From JADJPG01 sp964491875 (GTDB lineage: Bacteria > Verrucomicrobiota > Verrucomicrobiia > Limisphaerales > JADJPG01): a DNA stretch of 64,000 nucleotides. The notes under the pieces are model-generated. The model saw nothing but the letters and a program-made list of their open reading frames with translations. It was not told the origin of the DNA and searched no databases. Where the stretch lies: assembly GCA_964491875.1 (NCBI GenBank), contig CAZBIC010000010.1:103858-167857 (forward strand), read 5' to 3'. Both the position numbers and the translations under genes were made by a program. Position 1 is the first letter of the stretch. Every line of letters starts with the position of its first letter. Below are positions 8,466 through 18,893 of the stretch, piece by piece.

Positions 8466-11400
8466 ATGAATGGAGAAAAATCACTTCGAGAAACGGGCAC
8501 AAAAACAATTGCGGTTGCGTTGACGCTTTTGTGGGGCATCGCGTGCTCCACACAATTCGAGGCAAATGCCGCCGATCGTCTGGAGTTGCCAGCCTATTCC
8601 CGGGCTCAGATCGAATCCCTCATTGCTGAAAAAGCCGCCCGCTCGCCAGCACAACGAAAGCTGGATTCCCAATTACTCTACGCTCTCCGCCAGCACCGGC
8701 AGCAACGCGTGGCAGCGGGCGTCAACCCGCTGGAAACCGCGGTTCGACCGAAGGCGGACGGGCGGGTGCTCGTCGATCTGCGAGCCGGAGTGACTCAAGA
8801 TTTACTATCCTTCGTGGAGGGAGGTGGCGGGACAATCGTGAACCAGCATCCGCGCTTCGAAGCCATTCGCGCGTTGGTTCCGTTCGAACTGATCGAAACC
8901 CTCGCCAGCCGCCCTGAAGTTCGCAACATCCGCCCGGCCGACGAGGCGAGAAACAACGTCGGCCCGATTACTTCGCAAGGAGACACGACTCACCAGGCAT
9001 CGATCGCGCGCAACACTTTGGTCGTCGACGGTTCCGGAGTAAAAATCGGTGTCTTGTCCGACAGCGTCGATTACCTCGCGAGGTCCCAGGCGGCCGGCGA
9101 GCTGCCTCCGGTAACCGTTCTCCCTGGGCGTGCTGGATTAGGTTCAGGTGAAGGCACCGCGATGCTGGAGATCGTTCACGACATCGCCCCAGGAGCGGAA
9201 TTGTATTTCAGCACAGCCTTTCAAGGTGTGGCTGCCTTCGCCCAGAGCATTCTTGATCTTCATGCGGCGGGCTGCCGGATCATCGTCGATGACATCACAT
9301 ATTTTTCGGAATCCCCTTTCCAAGATGGACCCATCTCGCGAGCCGTGAACGAGGTTTCCGCGGCCGGCACGTTGTATTTTTCATCCGCCGGGAATTCCGG
9401 GAACTTTAGCGATGGCACCTCGTCCACCTGGGAGGGCGATTTCCGTGATGGCGGACCGGCAACGTTGGGGCGAGGGGGACGTCTGCATGACTTCGGTGGC
9501 AGCACGTTGAACACTCTCAACTTCGGCAGCTCTCCGCGGGTCGATCTGTTTTGGGCCGATCCGTTGGGGCAATCCACCAATGACTACGACGTTTACCTCG
9601 TTGCACCCAACGGCGCCGTCATCGCCAGCTCCTCCAATGTGCAGGATGGTAATGATGATCCCTACGAGTCGATTTCCTCGACCACCCCCGGTGCCAGCAT
9701 CGTCATCGTTAAGTATTCTGGAGCCGCCCGCTATCTGCACTTGAGCGGCGGGCGTTCACCGCTCGCCTACAGCACGCCGGGTGCAACGCGTGGCCACAAT
9801 GCCTCAGGCGCGTCCAACGCGTTCTGCGTCGCCGCAACCTGGGTCCGATCGCCCTCATTACCGTTCACCGGCGGTAATGCCAACCCCGTGGAGACTTTCA
9901 GCTCCGACGGACCACGACGGATGTTTTACCAGCCGGACGGGACACCGATTACTCCCGGCAATTTCTCAGCAACGGGCGGAGTAAATTTGCAAAAGCCGGA
10001 TCTCACCGCAGCCGATGGAGTGGCGACTTCGGTTCCGGGATTCGAATCGTTCTTCGGCACCTCGGCTTCAGCGCCTCATGCCGCAGCGATCGCGGCGTTG
10101 CTGCTCTCCTACAATCCTGCGATGTCGCCAGCGGAGGTGCGCCTCGCCATGGAGTCCACCGCACTCGACATTGAAGCGCAGGGCGTCGATCGAGATTCCG
10201 GCGCGGGCATCGTGATGGCTCTCGCGGCGTTGCAGGCTCCGGCGGTTCCCGTCCCACGTCTTGTCTTCGACTCATCCTCCCTCAGCGGCGGAAATGAAAA
10301 CGGCACCATCGACATCAACGAATGTGGCGAACTCGCCGTGGTATTGCGAAACCTCATCTCTCCCCTCGGCGAAACGGCGACCGGCGTGGTGGCGGAACTG
10401 CGCAGCACCACTCCAGGCGTTGTAGTGGATCCCAGTCCCCAATCGTATCCCGATATTCCCGCGGCCGGCACCGGCGTCAATCTGCTGCCGTTCCGCATCA
10501 GCACGGGACCGGGTTACTCCTGTTCCACACCCGCTTCCTTCTCGCTGCGAGTCACCACTGGAAACGCCGGCGAGTTCAATCTGAACTTCCAAGTGTCGTC
10601 GTCCCTGCCAGTCCCCGGCGTTGCGCAGACTTTTATCTCCACCAACGTTCCGCGTCCGATCCCAGACCTAGGCAGTGTTGATTCGACACTTCTCGTCACC
10701 AATCTATCCCAGCAGATTGAGAAGATTCGCGTAACCCTGCACCTGACTCACAGCTTCGACTCGGATCTCACGATCTCGTTGATTGGACCTGACGGAACCG
10801 CCGTTGGACTCACCGCCAACAACGGCGGCAGCGGCGCCAACTACGGAACCAGCTGCAACGATCAGACCATCTTCGACGACGACGCGACACAGCACATTAC
10901 GGGAGGTCTGGCACCTTTCAGCGGCACATTCCGACCTGAACAAGCGCTGGCGATATTCACGGGCAAGCTACCCGCAAGCGCGAATGGTTTATGGACACTG
11001 CGTATTCGCGACCTCGCCGCGGAAGACTCCGGCGTTTTGCAGTGCTGGAGTCTCGAAACAACGCCCGTCCGCTGTCTCGACGGCGGAGGCGCTTGCCTCG
11101 TGCCTCCGACCATCGCCACCCACCCATCGGACGTAACCGCAACCAACGGCGGCACCGCGCAATTCATTGTTTCGGCGCAAGGCACCGATCCCCTCCTCTA
11201 CCAATGGTACTTCAACGGAACCAATGCGCTTGAAGGTGCGACCAATGCATCCCTTACCTTGGAGAATTCAGAAGCGGCTCAGGCTGGCGCTTACTCGGTC
11301 GTCGTCAGCAACCCCTATGGTTCGGCCGCCAGCACACCCGCCGTTCTCACGCTGGTCTCGCCACCGCAAATCGTTCTGCAACCCCAGGACACGTTCACGA

Positions 11401-14400
11401 CAAATGGGATGACCGTTCAGTTGTCCGTGTCCGCCACCGGCACCGCCCCTCTCAGCTACCAATGGTTCTTCAATGAAACGAATCTGTTGATCGGCGCGAC
11501 CAACGCCGTTCTCACCCTGACCTCCATGTCGCCTGCGACCGCTGGCGATTACTCGGTAATTGTGAGCAATCCCTACGGCTCGGTAGCAAGTGACGACGCG
11601 AGCATCACTGTCGCCGTACCTCCATTCATCGTTCAGCAACCGCTCAGTCTCGCCGCGATAGAGGGCGGCGCCGCGATCTTTACCGTCGGCGCAGGCGGTA
11701 GTGAGCCGCTTTCCTACTACTGGTATTTCAATGAAACCAACCTTCTCTCCACGACCGCAGGCGCCACGCTCGCTTTGATAAACATCACTCCCGCGGATGC
11801 CGGCGGGTATTCCGCGATCGTCAGCAACGCCTACGGCACCATCGCCACCGTTGAGGCGGAATTGAGCGTGTCAGAAATCAATCTCGCCCCCCTGGTCTCC
11901 ATCACTCAGCCAGCGGATGGCTCGGTGCTCGCGCTCGACTCAGGACCAATTCCTGTGGAAGCGGCTGCATCCGATGCGGACGGAAACATCGTCAGCGTGG
12001 ACTTCGTCGCCAACGGCACCACCATCGGCCGGTCAATTTCGGCACCCTACCGAATCGAATGGACGGACGCGCCAGCCGGCACGTCCGTCATATATGCGAT
12101 CGCCGCCGATAATGAAGGCGCCCGGGCTACCTCGGCAGTCGCGACCATCACCGTCGATCTCGCCAGCGGCGTGTCCCGCCTCGTCCCGGCCGGCGCTGTT
12201 TGGAAATTCTTCGATCAAGGCATCGACCTCGGAACGACGTGGCGGGAGCTGGATTTCGACGACTCCTTGTGGGCGGCCGGTCCGGCTGAACTCGGCTACG
12301 GTGACGACGACGAAGCCACGGTCGTCAGCTTCGGCCCTTCCGCCACTGAAAAGTATATCACCACCTATTTCCGCCGGACCTTCGTCCTCACAGATTCGGA
12401 TTCATTCACCAATCTCGAACTGCGGCTTCTCCGGGACGACGGAGCGATCGTTTACTTCAACGGCGTGGAAATCGCCCGTGACAATCTGCCTGAAGGCGAA
12501 ACGACCTTCGCCACACTTGCGCTCAGCGCCGTGGGTGGAAACGACGAGCAAAGCTTTCAAACCAACTCGGTGAACCCTGGACTTCTGCTCAGTGGAACCA
12601 ACCTCATCACCGTCGAGATCCACCAATCGGGACCGGCCAGCAGCGACCTGGGTTTCGACTTGGAACTGGTGGGGCAACGTTCCTTCGCACCTTCGATTCT
12701 CACTCACCCGGAAGGCCAGACCGTTGCGGAAGAATCGCCCGTTACATTCTCCGCCAACGTAACCGGAGCAAAACCATTGAGCCATCAATGGACGTTCAAT
12801 CTTACCAATGCCATTCCGGATGCGACGAACCTCACACTCACACTCGCCGCGGCGACTCCGGATAACTTCGGCATCTACACCTTGGTTTCGTCCAACGCCT
12901 TCGGAATCGCCACCAGCTCAAATGCGCTGTTGACTGTCATCGAGTTCAACGATCCGCCGACGGTGACGCTCGACACACCCACCAACGGAGCCACCTTCCC
13001 GCTCAATGGCAACGCGATTTTACTCACCGCAACGGCAGAGGACGCGGACGGTTCGATTGAACGCGTGGAATTCTATTCGGACGACACCCTGTTGAACGCT
13101 GATCACGTGGCTCCGTTCAGCTTTTTATGGATCGACGCCCCGCTAGGTTCTCGCCAACTCAGCGCCGTCGCCTTCGATGCGGAAGGCGGCGCCTCCACAT
13201 CCGCCGTCGCCCAGATCACCATCGAATTCTCCACCAACACCGCGCAACTGGTAAGCACCGGCGCAGTCTGGAAGTATCTCGATACCGGCCTGGATCAAGG
13301 AACCGCGTGGAGAACCTTCGCCTTCGACGACTTAGCGTGGTCCAGCGGTCCGGCTCAACTCGGCTACGGCGACGGGGATGAGGCGACGATTGTCAGCTTC
13401 GGCCCCTCAGCCACGGAGAAGTTTCCTACCACCTACTTGAGACGCTCCTTTGTTCTGACCGATGCTGCGGGATTCACCAACGCGGCCATTCGCCTCCTGC
13501 GCGACGACGGCGCGGTGGTTTACCTGAATGAGGTTGAGATCTTCCGGAGCAACCTGCCCGCTGGCGAGATCACATTCGGCACGTTTGCCAGTGCCGTCGT
13601 TTCGGGCGCCGGAGAGTCTACGTTCATCTCGGCAACAATCGATTCTTCTCTTCTTCGCAATGGGACAAACTTGATCGCAGTGGAGCTGCATCAATCCGAC
13701 GCCGGAAGCAGCGACATCAGCTTCGATCTGGAACTGCGCGCGGAACGGTTGCTGAGCCCGTTGATTCTCGCTCAGCCCACCAGCCAGTCCATTAACCGCA
13801 ACGGAACTGCGACGTTCAGCGTCACCGCCTTCGGAACGTCCCCACTGAACTACCAATGGTATTTCAACGAGACGAATGTGCTACCGACCGCCACCAACAG
13901 CGTCTTGGAAATCAACACCGCACAGCCTGCCGCAGCGGGGACTTACCTCGTCGTCGTGAGCAACCCGCTCGGCTCCATCGCGAGCGAGTCAGCCGTTTTG
14001 ACGGTATTAGACACCAACCAGCCTCCCGCTGTGGCGTTAACCACCCCGCCATCGAACTCAGTCTTCTTCGCAGACGCCGGGCCCATTCTGCTCGAAGCCG
14101 CGGCGACGGACCCCGACGGAATCGTCAGCCAGGTCGAGTTCTTCGCGGGTGGAACTTCGCTCGGAATCTCCACCGTTCCACCGTTTAGCGCTGTCTGGTT
14201 GGATCCACCACTCGGGACAAATAACCTGTGGGCCATCGCCAAGGACGAACTAGGAGCCGCCAGCACTTCGGCGCTCGCACAAGTCACCATCCGCTTCGCC
14301 ACCAACACAGCTCACCTCGTTTCAACCGGGGCGGTGTGGAAGTATCTGGATACCGGTTCGGACCAAGGAACGGCGTGGCGCTCGCTCGACTTCAACGACA

Positions 14401-17400
14401 GCAGCTGGGCCACCGGCGCCGCTGAGCTGGGCTACGGCGATGCTGGCGATGGTCGTCCCGAGACGACCACGATCGGCTTTGGTCCAGACGCCGGGAACAA
14501 ATACATCACCACGTATTTTCGCAGGGAATTCATCCTGACGGAGCCGGACTCCTTCACCAACCTTCAGATAGGCCTTCTCCGCGATGACGGAGCCGTGGTT
14601 TATTTGAACGGAGCCGAGGTCTTCCGGAGCAATCTACCTCAAGGAGACATTTCGTTTACAACTGTCGCGCTGACCGCGATCGGCGGGACCAACGAATCGC
14701 AATTCATCACGAGCCAGATCGATCCCGCATTGTTGCGGTCCGGGACGAACGTAATCGCCGTCGAGATTCATCAAAACAACGGAACGAGCTCGGACATCAG
14801 CTTTGACTTCGCGTTGGACGGTCAGCGTGCCTTTCGACCGACATTTATCAGCACGCCGGCGGACGCCATCGCCTACCCCGGCAACAACGTGAGTTTCTCT
14901 GCCTCGGCTGAAGGCACCGCTCCCCTCGCCTACCAATGGTCCTTCAATGGTGAACCTTTGACCGGCCAGACGAACCCAGCCATCCAGCTGAACTCGGTGA
15001 CCCTGGCGAACGAAGGTTCCTACCAAGTAACCGTCAGCAACGCGTTCGGCGCGGTTACCAGCCAAAGTGCGTCTCTGACGATCAACCTGTCCAATAATCC
15101 GCCCGCCATCGCGATTACTTCCCCAGCCAGTGGATCGATCTTACCGCTGAATTCCACCCTTCAAATCGAAGCTTCCGCATCGGATCTAGAGGGCGTCATT
15201 TCCTCCGTGTCCTTCTATGCAAATGGAACGCTGCTCGGAACGTCGATTGTCCCACCTTTCACCGTTGAGTGGCTGGACGCTCCGTTGGGAAGTCATGTTC
15301 TTCAAGCGGTCGCCATGGACATGCAGGGCGGGAGCTCGACTTCGCAAGTCGTGACGATCACCGTCAACTTCGCGTCCAATCCTGCCCGATTGGTTTCGGC
15401 TGGCGCGGTCTGGAATTACCTCGATACCGGAGTGGATCAAGGAACCAATTGGATCAACTTGGAGTTCGACGATTCCGCGTGGGCGCGAGGTCCCGCCGAA
15501 CTGGGCTACGGTGACACCGCCGTCGGACGTCCGGAGGCAACCGTCGTTGGCTTCGGCCCCAATGCGAACGCCAAATACCCCACAACCTATTTTCGGAAGC
15601 CTTTCGTGCTGACGGACGCCAACGCCTTCACAAACCTCGCCGTGCGACTGCTGCGGGACGATGGCGCTGTGGTTTATCTAAATGGCACCGAAGTGTTCCG
15701 CAGCAACATGCCCACGGGGACGATCTCATTCAGCACCTTCGCCTCCGGGACCATTCCAAGCGCGGACGAGACGAATTATTTCGTCAGCAATCTGGCCCAG
15801 AACCTCCTGCGGAATGGCACCAACGTGATCGCCGTCGACGTTCATCAGGCCAACGCGACAAGCTCGGACCTTAGCTTCGATCTGGAACTGATCGCGGAAC
15901 GCGGAGCGCCGCCGTTCATCGTCAATCAACCCGCAAGCATCACCGTTTCAAATGGAGCCACCGCTGTGTTTACCGTCGTCGCCAGCGGCACAACACCGAT
16001 TGCCTACCAATGGTATCGCGACCAGACCAACCTGTTGTCCGGCGCAACAAATGCCACGCTGGTGATACAACCGGCGACCGTTTTGCAGGCTGGCGCTTAC
16101 TCCGTCGACGTGGCAAATGCCCTCGGAAAATTACGCTCGTCCGAGGCCCTGCTGACCATCGACGGCGGCGGCAACCTTCCCCCGCTCGTCAGCCTCTTAT
16201 CACCGACCAACGGAGCACGCTTCGATGACGGCGACCCCGTCACGCTCCAGGCAGTCGCCAGCGATGCAGACGGGTCCGTCGTCTCCCTCGCATTTTATGC
16301 TGACGGTTTGCTCATCGGCGCAGTTCCGTCGACCCCTTACGAACTAGTATGGACCAATGCGGCTGTTGGGCCCCACGCCATCTGGGCGGTGGCGACAGAT
16401 GCGGAAGGTGCGGCAACAATCACAGCTGTTGCGAACATCAGCGTAAACTCGCGATCAAGCGGGCCAGTCTCGCTCGTGTCGACCGGCGCGACCTGGAAGT
16501 ATCTCGATGACGGCACCGATCAAGGAACGCTCTGGCGAGATCTCGCGTTCGACGACAACAACTGGCCAAGCGGCCCGGCGGAACTGGGATACGGTGACGA
16601 AACGCAGGCCCGGCCCGAAGCGACGGTGATCCGCTTTGGAGACAACCCTCAGTTCAAGCACATCACCTACTACTTCCGTCATTCGTTTATCGCATCCACC
16701 ACGGGTCCCATTGAGCAACTCCGCCTGGACCTGCTTCGAGATGATGGGGCGATCGTGTATCTCAATGGAGTGGAAATCTTCCGCAGCAATCTACCCGAAG
16801 GCGAAGTCAACTATCTGACCACAGCCGCATCCTCCGTCTCGCAGGCCGATGAAAACCGGTATTTCTCCACGAACGTCAGCCCGACACTCCTGTTGGAAGG
16901 GTCAAACGTGCTCGCCGTCGAAGTGCATCAAGTCAACCGCAGCAGCAGCGACCTCAGCTTTGATCTGGCCCTGGTTTCGATCACCGCCGGTCCGCCGCAA
17001 ATCACCGTTCACCCGGAAAGTCTGAGCGTCACCAACCACTCCCCCGCCGAGTTCTCGGTGGCAGCGACTGGATTTGCTCCGCTGCGCTACCAATGGTACT
17101 TCAACGCGACGAACCAGCTGATTGGTGAAACCAACGCCACTCTTTCTTTGAACCCCGTCTCCCCGGCTCAAGCAGGCATCTATGTCGTCGAGGTGGCGAA
17201 TGCGGCCGGAAAAACTTATAGCGATCCAGCGATCCTTGAGGTCATTGCGCTGCCACCGAATTTGCCGCCCAGTGTGACCCTCAACACGCCGGCCGATGGT
17301 TCTACCTTCCCCGAGCAATCGATCATTCCGCTTTCGGCCACCGCCAATGACATCGATGGTTCTATCTCCCGCGTCGAATTCTTCGCCAACGGGTTGAGAC

Positions 17401-18824
17401 TGGGCGAAGCAATCCTTCCGCCCTACGCGTTTGACTGGATTGGCGCACCGCTCGGCACACACCTGCTCCAAGCCGTGGCGTTCGACAATCGCGGTGCCAG
17501 CAACACATCGGCAAGCGTGACGATCACCGTCCTGCAGCGAGAACCCGATCCCGCTCTTGTCACCCTCATTTCCACCGGCGCGGTCTGGAAATATCTCGAT
17601 ACGGGAATCGAGCCGGGCAGCGATTGGAATCTCCGGGAATTTGACGATGCCGTGTGGGGGATCGGCCAAGCGGAGCTGGGCTATGGCGACGCTGCTGAGG
17701 GACGTCCGGAAGCCACCGTGCTGAGCTTCGGCTCCGACGCCAACCAGAAGTTCCCGACTTACTACTTCCGCCATGCCTTCGATGTCACGAACGCAGCCGC
17801 GGTCACAGCATTGAGCTTGCGGGTGATGCGGGATGACGGAGTGATTGTTTACCTGAACGGGACTGAAGTGTTCCGAGACAACCTTCCCGGAGGACAAATC
17901 ACCTTCACCAACTTCGCCCTCAAATCCGTGGTCGACGAAGATGAATTTACGTTCCACGAAGCCACCGTGCCCGTCGGACTTCTCGTGGAAGGAACAAACG
18001 TCGTGGCGGTCGAGATCCATCAAGTCGACGCAGGCAGCTCGGACATCAGCTTTGACTTCGAATTAATCGCCAGCCGACCGGACGCGCCAATCATCGTCGC
18101 GCAGCCTTCGGATCAAACACTCGGAATCGGACAGACCGCGGAGTTCTCTGTGACCGCCAACGGAACTCTTCCCATGAGCTACCAGTGGTTTAAAAACTCG
18201 CTGAACGCTATACCCGGCGCCACGAATGCCACGCTGACCATCCCCAACGTTCAACTGGGCGACGAGGGAAGCTATTCGGTCGCGGTGGCCAACGTCGCCG
18301 GAATTACTCGAAGCGTGCCGGCCATCCTTCGAGTTCTGAATGCTCCGGTGATCGAATCCGGACCGCAGAGCGTCACCGCGATCGCTGGAAACGCGGCAGC
18401 GTTCAGCGCAGTGGTCTCCGGCGCAGGACAGCTCAGTTACCGATGGTTTTACAACACCAACACGGAGTTACCTGGTTTCAACACTCCTACCATCATCCTG
18501 TCCGGCGTGGACCTGACCAACGCCGGTACTTACAGCGTCACAGTATCGAATCTGGCCGGCTCGGCCTCCAGTCCTCCAGCAGTGCTCCGCGTCTTGGTGC
18601 CATCGCGGATCATCCAGATTTCACAAACCGACGGGATTACCTCCCTCTATTTCGACACAGTGCCCGGCCTGCGATATACCGTCGACTTCAAGAATGATCT
18701 AAACCTGCCGGCGTGGAGTCTTCTGCCTGGAGCCGTAAAGATAAACGGTACCGGGAACGCGATCATGGTTCAAGACCCCGGACCAGCATCTGCAACCCGC
18801 TTTTACCGCATCCGAATCGAGTAA
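8466..18824 (+). CDS. Giant secreted subtilisin-fold protease with P-domain, Ig domains and six tandem modules
   Basis: A 3452-residue protein. A signal peptide occupies about 1-36 and a propeptide-like segment about 98-160. The peptidase domain is about 190-575, with Asp199 in GVLSDS and the nucleophile Ser533 in GTSASAPH. At the usual HGT position the sequence is GEGTAMLEIVH, so Glu229 replaces His, recalling S53/sedolisin-like enzymes. A beta-rich linker and a P/Homo B domain (about 715-868) follow. Next come three Ig-like domains (about 880-1137) and then six copies of a composite module starting at residues 1239, 1595, 1951, 2309, 2670 and 3034. Each copy combines a jelly-roll-like domain (VWKYLDTG…GYGD…RLLRDDGAVVYLNG), an Ig domain and, except after the last copy, a bacterial Ig domain. 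Two Ig domains and a ~50-residue C-terminal module ending FYRIRIE close the chain. The role is probably extracellular proteolysis with adhesive repeats. Confidence 0.85.
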   Translation: MNGEKSLRETGTKTIAVALTLLWGIACSTQFEANAADRLELPAYSRAQIESLIAEKAARSPAQRKLDSQLLYALRQHRQQRVAAGVNPLETAVRPKADGRVLVDLRAGVTQDLLSFVEGGGGTIVNQHPRFEAIRALVPFELIETLASRPEVRNIRPADEARNNVGPITSQGDTTHQASIARNTLVVDGSGVKIGVLSDSVDYLARSQAAGELPPVTVLPGRAGLGSGEGTAMLEIVHDIAPGAELYFSTAFQGVAAFAQSILDLHAAGCRIIVDDITYFSESPFQDGPISRAVNEVSAAGTLYFSSAGNSGNFSDGTSSTWEGDFRDGGPATLGRGGRLHDFGGSTLNTLNFGSSPRVDLFWADPLGQSTNDYDVYLVAPNGAVIASSSNVQDGNDDPYESISSTTPGASIVIVKYSGAARYLHLSGGRSPLAYSTPGATRGHNASGASNAFCVAATWVRSPSLPFTGGNANPVETFSSDGPRRMFYQPDGTPITPGNFSATGGVNLQKPDLTAADGVATSVPGFESFFGTSASAPHAAAIAALLLSYNPAMSPAEVRLAMESTALDIEAQGVDRDSGAGIVMALAALQAPAVPVPRLVFDSSSLSGGNENGTIDINECGELAVVLRNLISPLGETATGVVAELRSTTPGVVVDPSPQSYPDIPAAGTGVNLLPFRISTGPGYSCSTPASFSLRVTTGNAGEFNLNFQVSSSLPVPGVAQTFISTNVPRPIPDLGSVDSTLLVTNLSQQIEKIRVTLHLTHSFDSDLTISLIGPDGTAVGLTANNGGSGANYGTSCNDQTIFDDDATQHITGGLAPFSGTFRPEQALAIFTGKLPASANGLWTLRIRDLAAEDSGVLQCWSLETTPVRCLDGGGACLVPPTIATHPSDVTATNGGTAQFIVSAQGTDPLLYQWYFNGTNALEGATNASLTLENSEAAQAGAYSVVVSNPYGSAASTPAVLTLVSPPQIVLQPQDTFTTNGMTVQLSVSATGTAPLSYQWFFNETNLLIGATNAVLTLTSMSPATAGDYSVIVSNPYGSVASDDASITVAVPPFIVQQPLSLAAIEGGAAIFTVGAGGSEPLSYYWYFNETNLLSTTAGATLALINITPADAGGYSAIVSNAYGTIATVEAELSVSEINLAPLVSITQPADGSVLALDSGPIPVEAAASDADGNIVSVDFVANGTTIGRSISAPYRIEWTDAPAGTSVIYAIAADNEGARATSAVATITVDLASGVSRLVPAGAVWKFFDQGIDLGTTWRELDFDDSLWAAGPAELGYGDDDEATVVSFGPSATEKYITTYFRRTFVLTDSDSFTNLELRLLRDDGAIVYFNGVEIARDNLPEGETTFATLALSAVGGNDEQSFQTNSVNPGLLLSGTNLITVEIHQSGPASSDLGFDLELVGQRSFAPSILTHPEGQTVAEESPVTFSANVTGAKPLSHQWTFNLTNAIPDATNLTLTLAAATPDNFGIYTLVSSNAFGIATSSNALLTVIEFNDPPTVTLDTPTNGATFPLNGNAILLTATAEDADGSIERVEFYSDDTLLNADHVAPFSFLWIDAPLGSRQLSAVAFDAEGGASTSAVAQITIEFSTNTAQLVSTGAVWKYLDTGLDQGTAWRTFAFDDLAWSSGPAQLGYGDGDEATIVSFGPSATEKFPTTYLRRSFVLTDAAGFTNAAIRLLRDDGAVVYLNEVEIFRSNLPAGEITFGTFASAVVSGAGESTFISATIDSSLLRNGTNLIAVELHQSDAGSSDISFDLELRAERLLSPLILAQPTSQSINRNGTATFSVTAFGTSPLNYQWYFNETNVLPTATNSVLEINTAQPAAAGTYLVVVSNPLGSIASESAVLTVLDTNQPPAVALTTPPSNSVFFADAGPILLEAAATDPDGIVSQVEFFAGGTSLGISTVPPFSAVWLDPPLGTNNLWAIAKDELGAASTSALAQVTIRFATNTAHLVSTGAVWKYLDTGSDQGTAWRSLDFNDSSWATGAAELGYGDAGDGRPETTTIGFGPDAGNKYITTYFRREFILTEPDSFTNLQIGLLRDDGAVVYLNGAEVFRSNLPQGDISFTTVALTAIGGTNESQFITSQIDPALLRSGTNVIAVEIHQNNGTSSDISFDFALDGQRAFRPTFISTPADAIAYPGNNVSFSASAEGTAPLAYQWSFNGEPLTGQTNPAIQLNSVTLANEGSYQVTVSNAFGAVTSQSASLTINLSNNPPAIAITSPASGSILPLNSTLQIEASASDLEGVISSVSFYANGTLLGTSIVPPFTVEWLDAPLGSHVLQAVAMDMQGGSSTSQVVTITVNFASNPARLVSAGAVWNYLDTGVDQGTNWINLEFDDSAWARGPAELGYGDTAVGRPEATVVGFGPNANAKYPTTYFRKPFVLTDANAFTNLAVRLLRDDGAVVYLNGTEVFRSNMPTGTISFSTFASGTIPSADETNYFVSNLAQNLLRNGTNVIAVDVHQANATSSDLSFDLELIAERGAPPFIVNQPASITVSNGATAVFTVVASGTTPIAYQWYRDQTNLLSGATNATLVIQPATVLQAGAYSVDVANALGKLRSSEALLTIDGGGNLPPLVSLLSPTNGARFDDGDPVTLQAVASDADGSVVSLAFYADGLLIGAVPSTPYELVWTNAAVGPHAIWAVATDAEGAATITAVANISVNSRSSGPVSLVSTGATWKYLDDGTDQGTLWRDLAFDDNNWPSGPAELGYGDETQARPEATVIRFGDNPQFKHITYYFRHSFIASTTGPIEQLRLDLLRDDGAIVYLNGVEIFRSNLPEGEVNYLTTAASSVSQADENRYFSTNVSPTLLLEGSNVLAVEVHQVNRSSSDLSFDLALVSITAGPPQITVHPESLSVTNHSPAEFSVAATGFAPLRYQWYFNATNQLIGETNATLSLNPVSPAQAGIYVVEVANAAGKTYSDPAILEVIALPPNLPPSVTLNTPADGSTFPEQSIIPLSATANDIDGSISRVEFFANGLRLGEAILPPYAFDWIGAPLGTHLLQAVAFDNRGASNTSASVTITVLQREPDPALVTLISTGAVWKYLDTGIEPGSDWNLREFDDAVWGIGQAELGYGDAAEGRPEATVLSFGSDANQKFPTYYFRHAFDVTNAAAVTALSLRVMRDDGVIVYLNGTEVFRDNLPGGQITFTNFALKSVVDEDEFTFHEATVPVGLLVEGTNVVAVEIHQVDAGSSDISFDFELIASRPDAPIIVAQPSDQTLGIGQTAEFSVTANGTLPMSYQWFKNSLNAIPGATNATLTIPNVQLGDEGSYSVAVANVAGITRSVPAILRVLNAPVIESGPQSVTAIAGNAAAFSAVVSGAGQLSYRWFYNTNTELPGFNTPTIILSGVDLTNAGTYSVTVSNLAGSASSPPAVLRVLVPSRIIQISQTDGITSLYFDTVPGLRYTVDFKNDLNLPAWSLLPGAVKINGTGNAIMVQDPGPASATRFYRIRIE

Positions 18825-18839
18825 GCGTCCGCGGACGCT
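18824..18839. terminator. Perfect 16-base palindrome at the 3' end of the giant gene
   Basis: AGCGTCCGCGGACGCT is a perfect palindrome that begins on the last base of the giant gene's TAA. It lies in the 69-base gap between that gene and the convergent cheB. It can fold into a short GC-rich hairpin and may end transcription, but no T-run follows on either strand, so classical intrinsic termination is not shown. Confidence 0.4.
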
Positions 18840-18893
18840 GTTCTCCACCGCAATTCCGCAAGCCGAGTTGGCAGAGACAGCCCGCCAAGGTTC

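Noticed and set aside
16902..18023. Minus-strand open frame of 373 codons inside the giant protease gene
   Set aside because: It runs antisense to the repeat modules, and similar frames recur antisense to the other modules, so it is a by-product of the tandem repeats.
12180..18300. Regular ~1.07-kb periodicity considered as a CRISPR array or mobile-element repeat
   Set aside because: The period equals a whole protein module in frame, with divergence typical of domain repeats; no short direct repeats with spacers are present.
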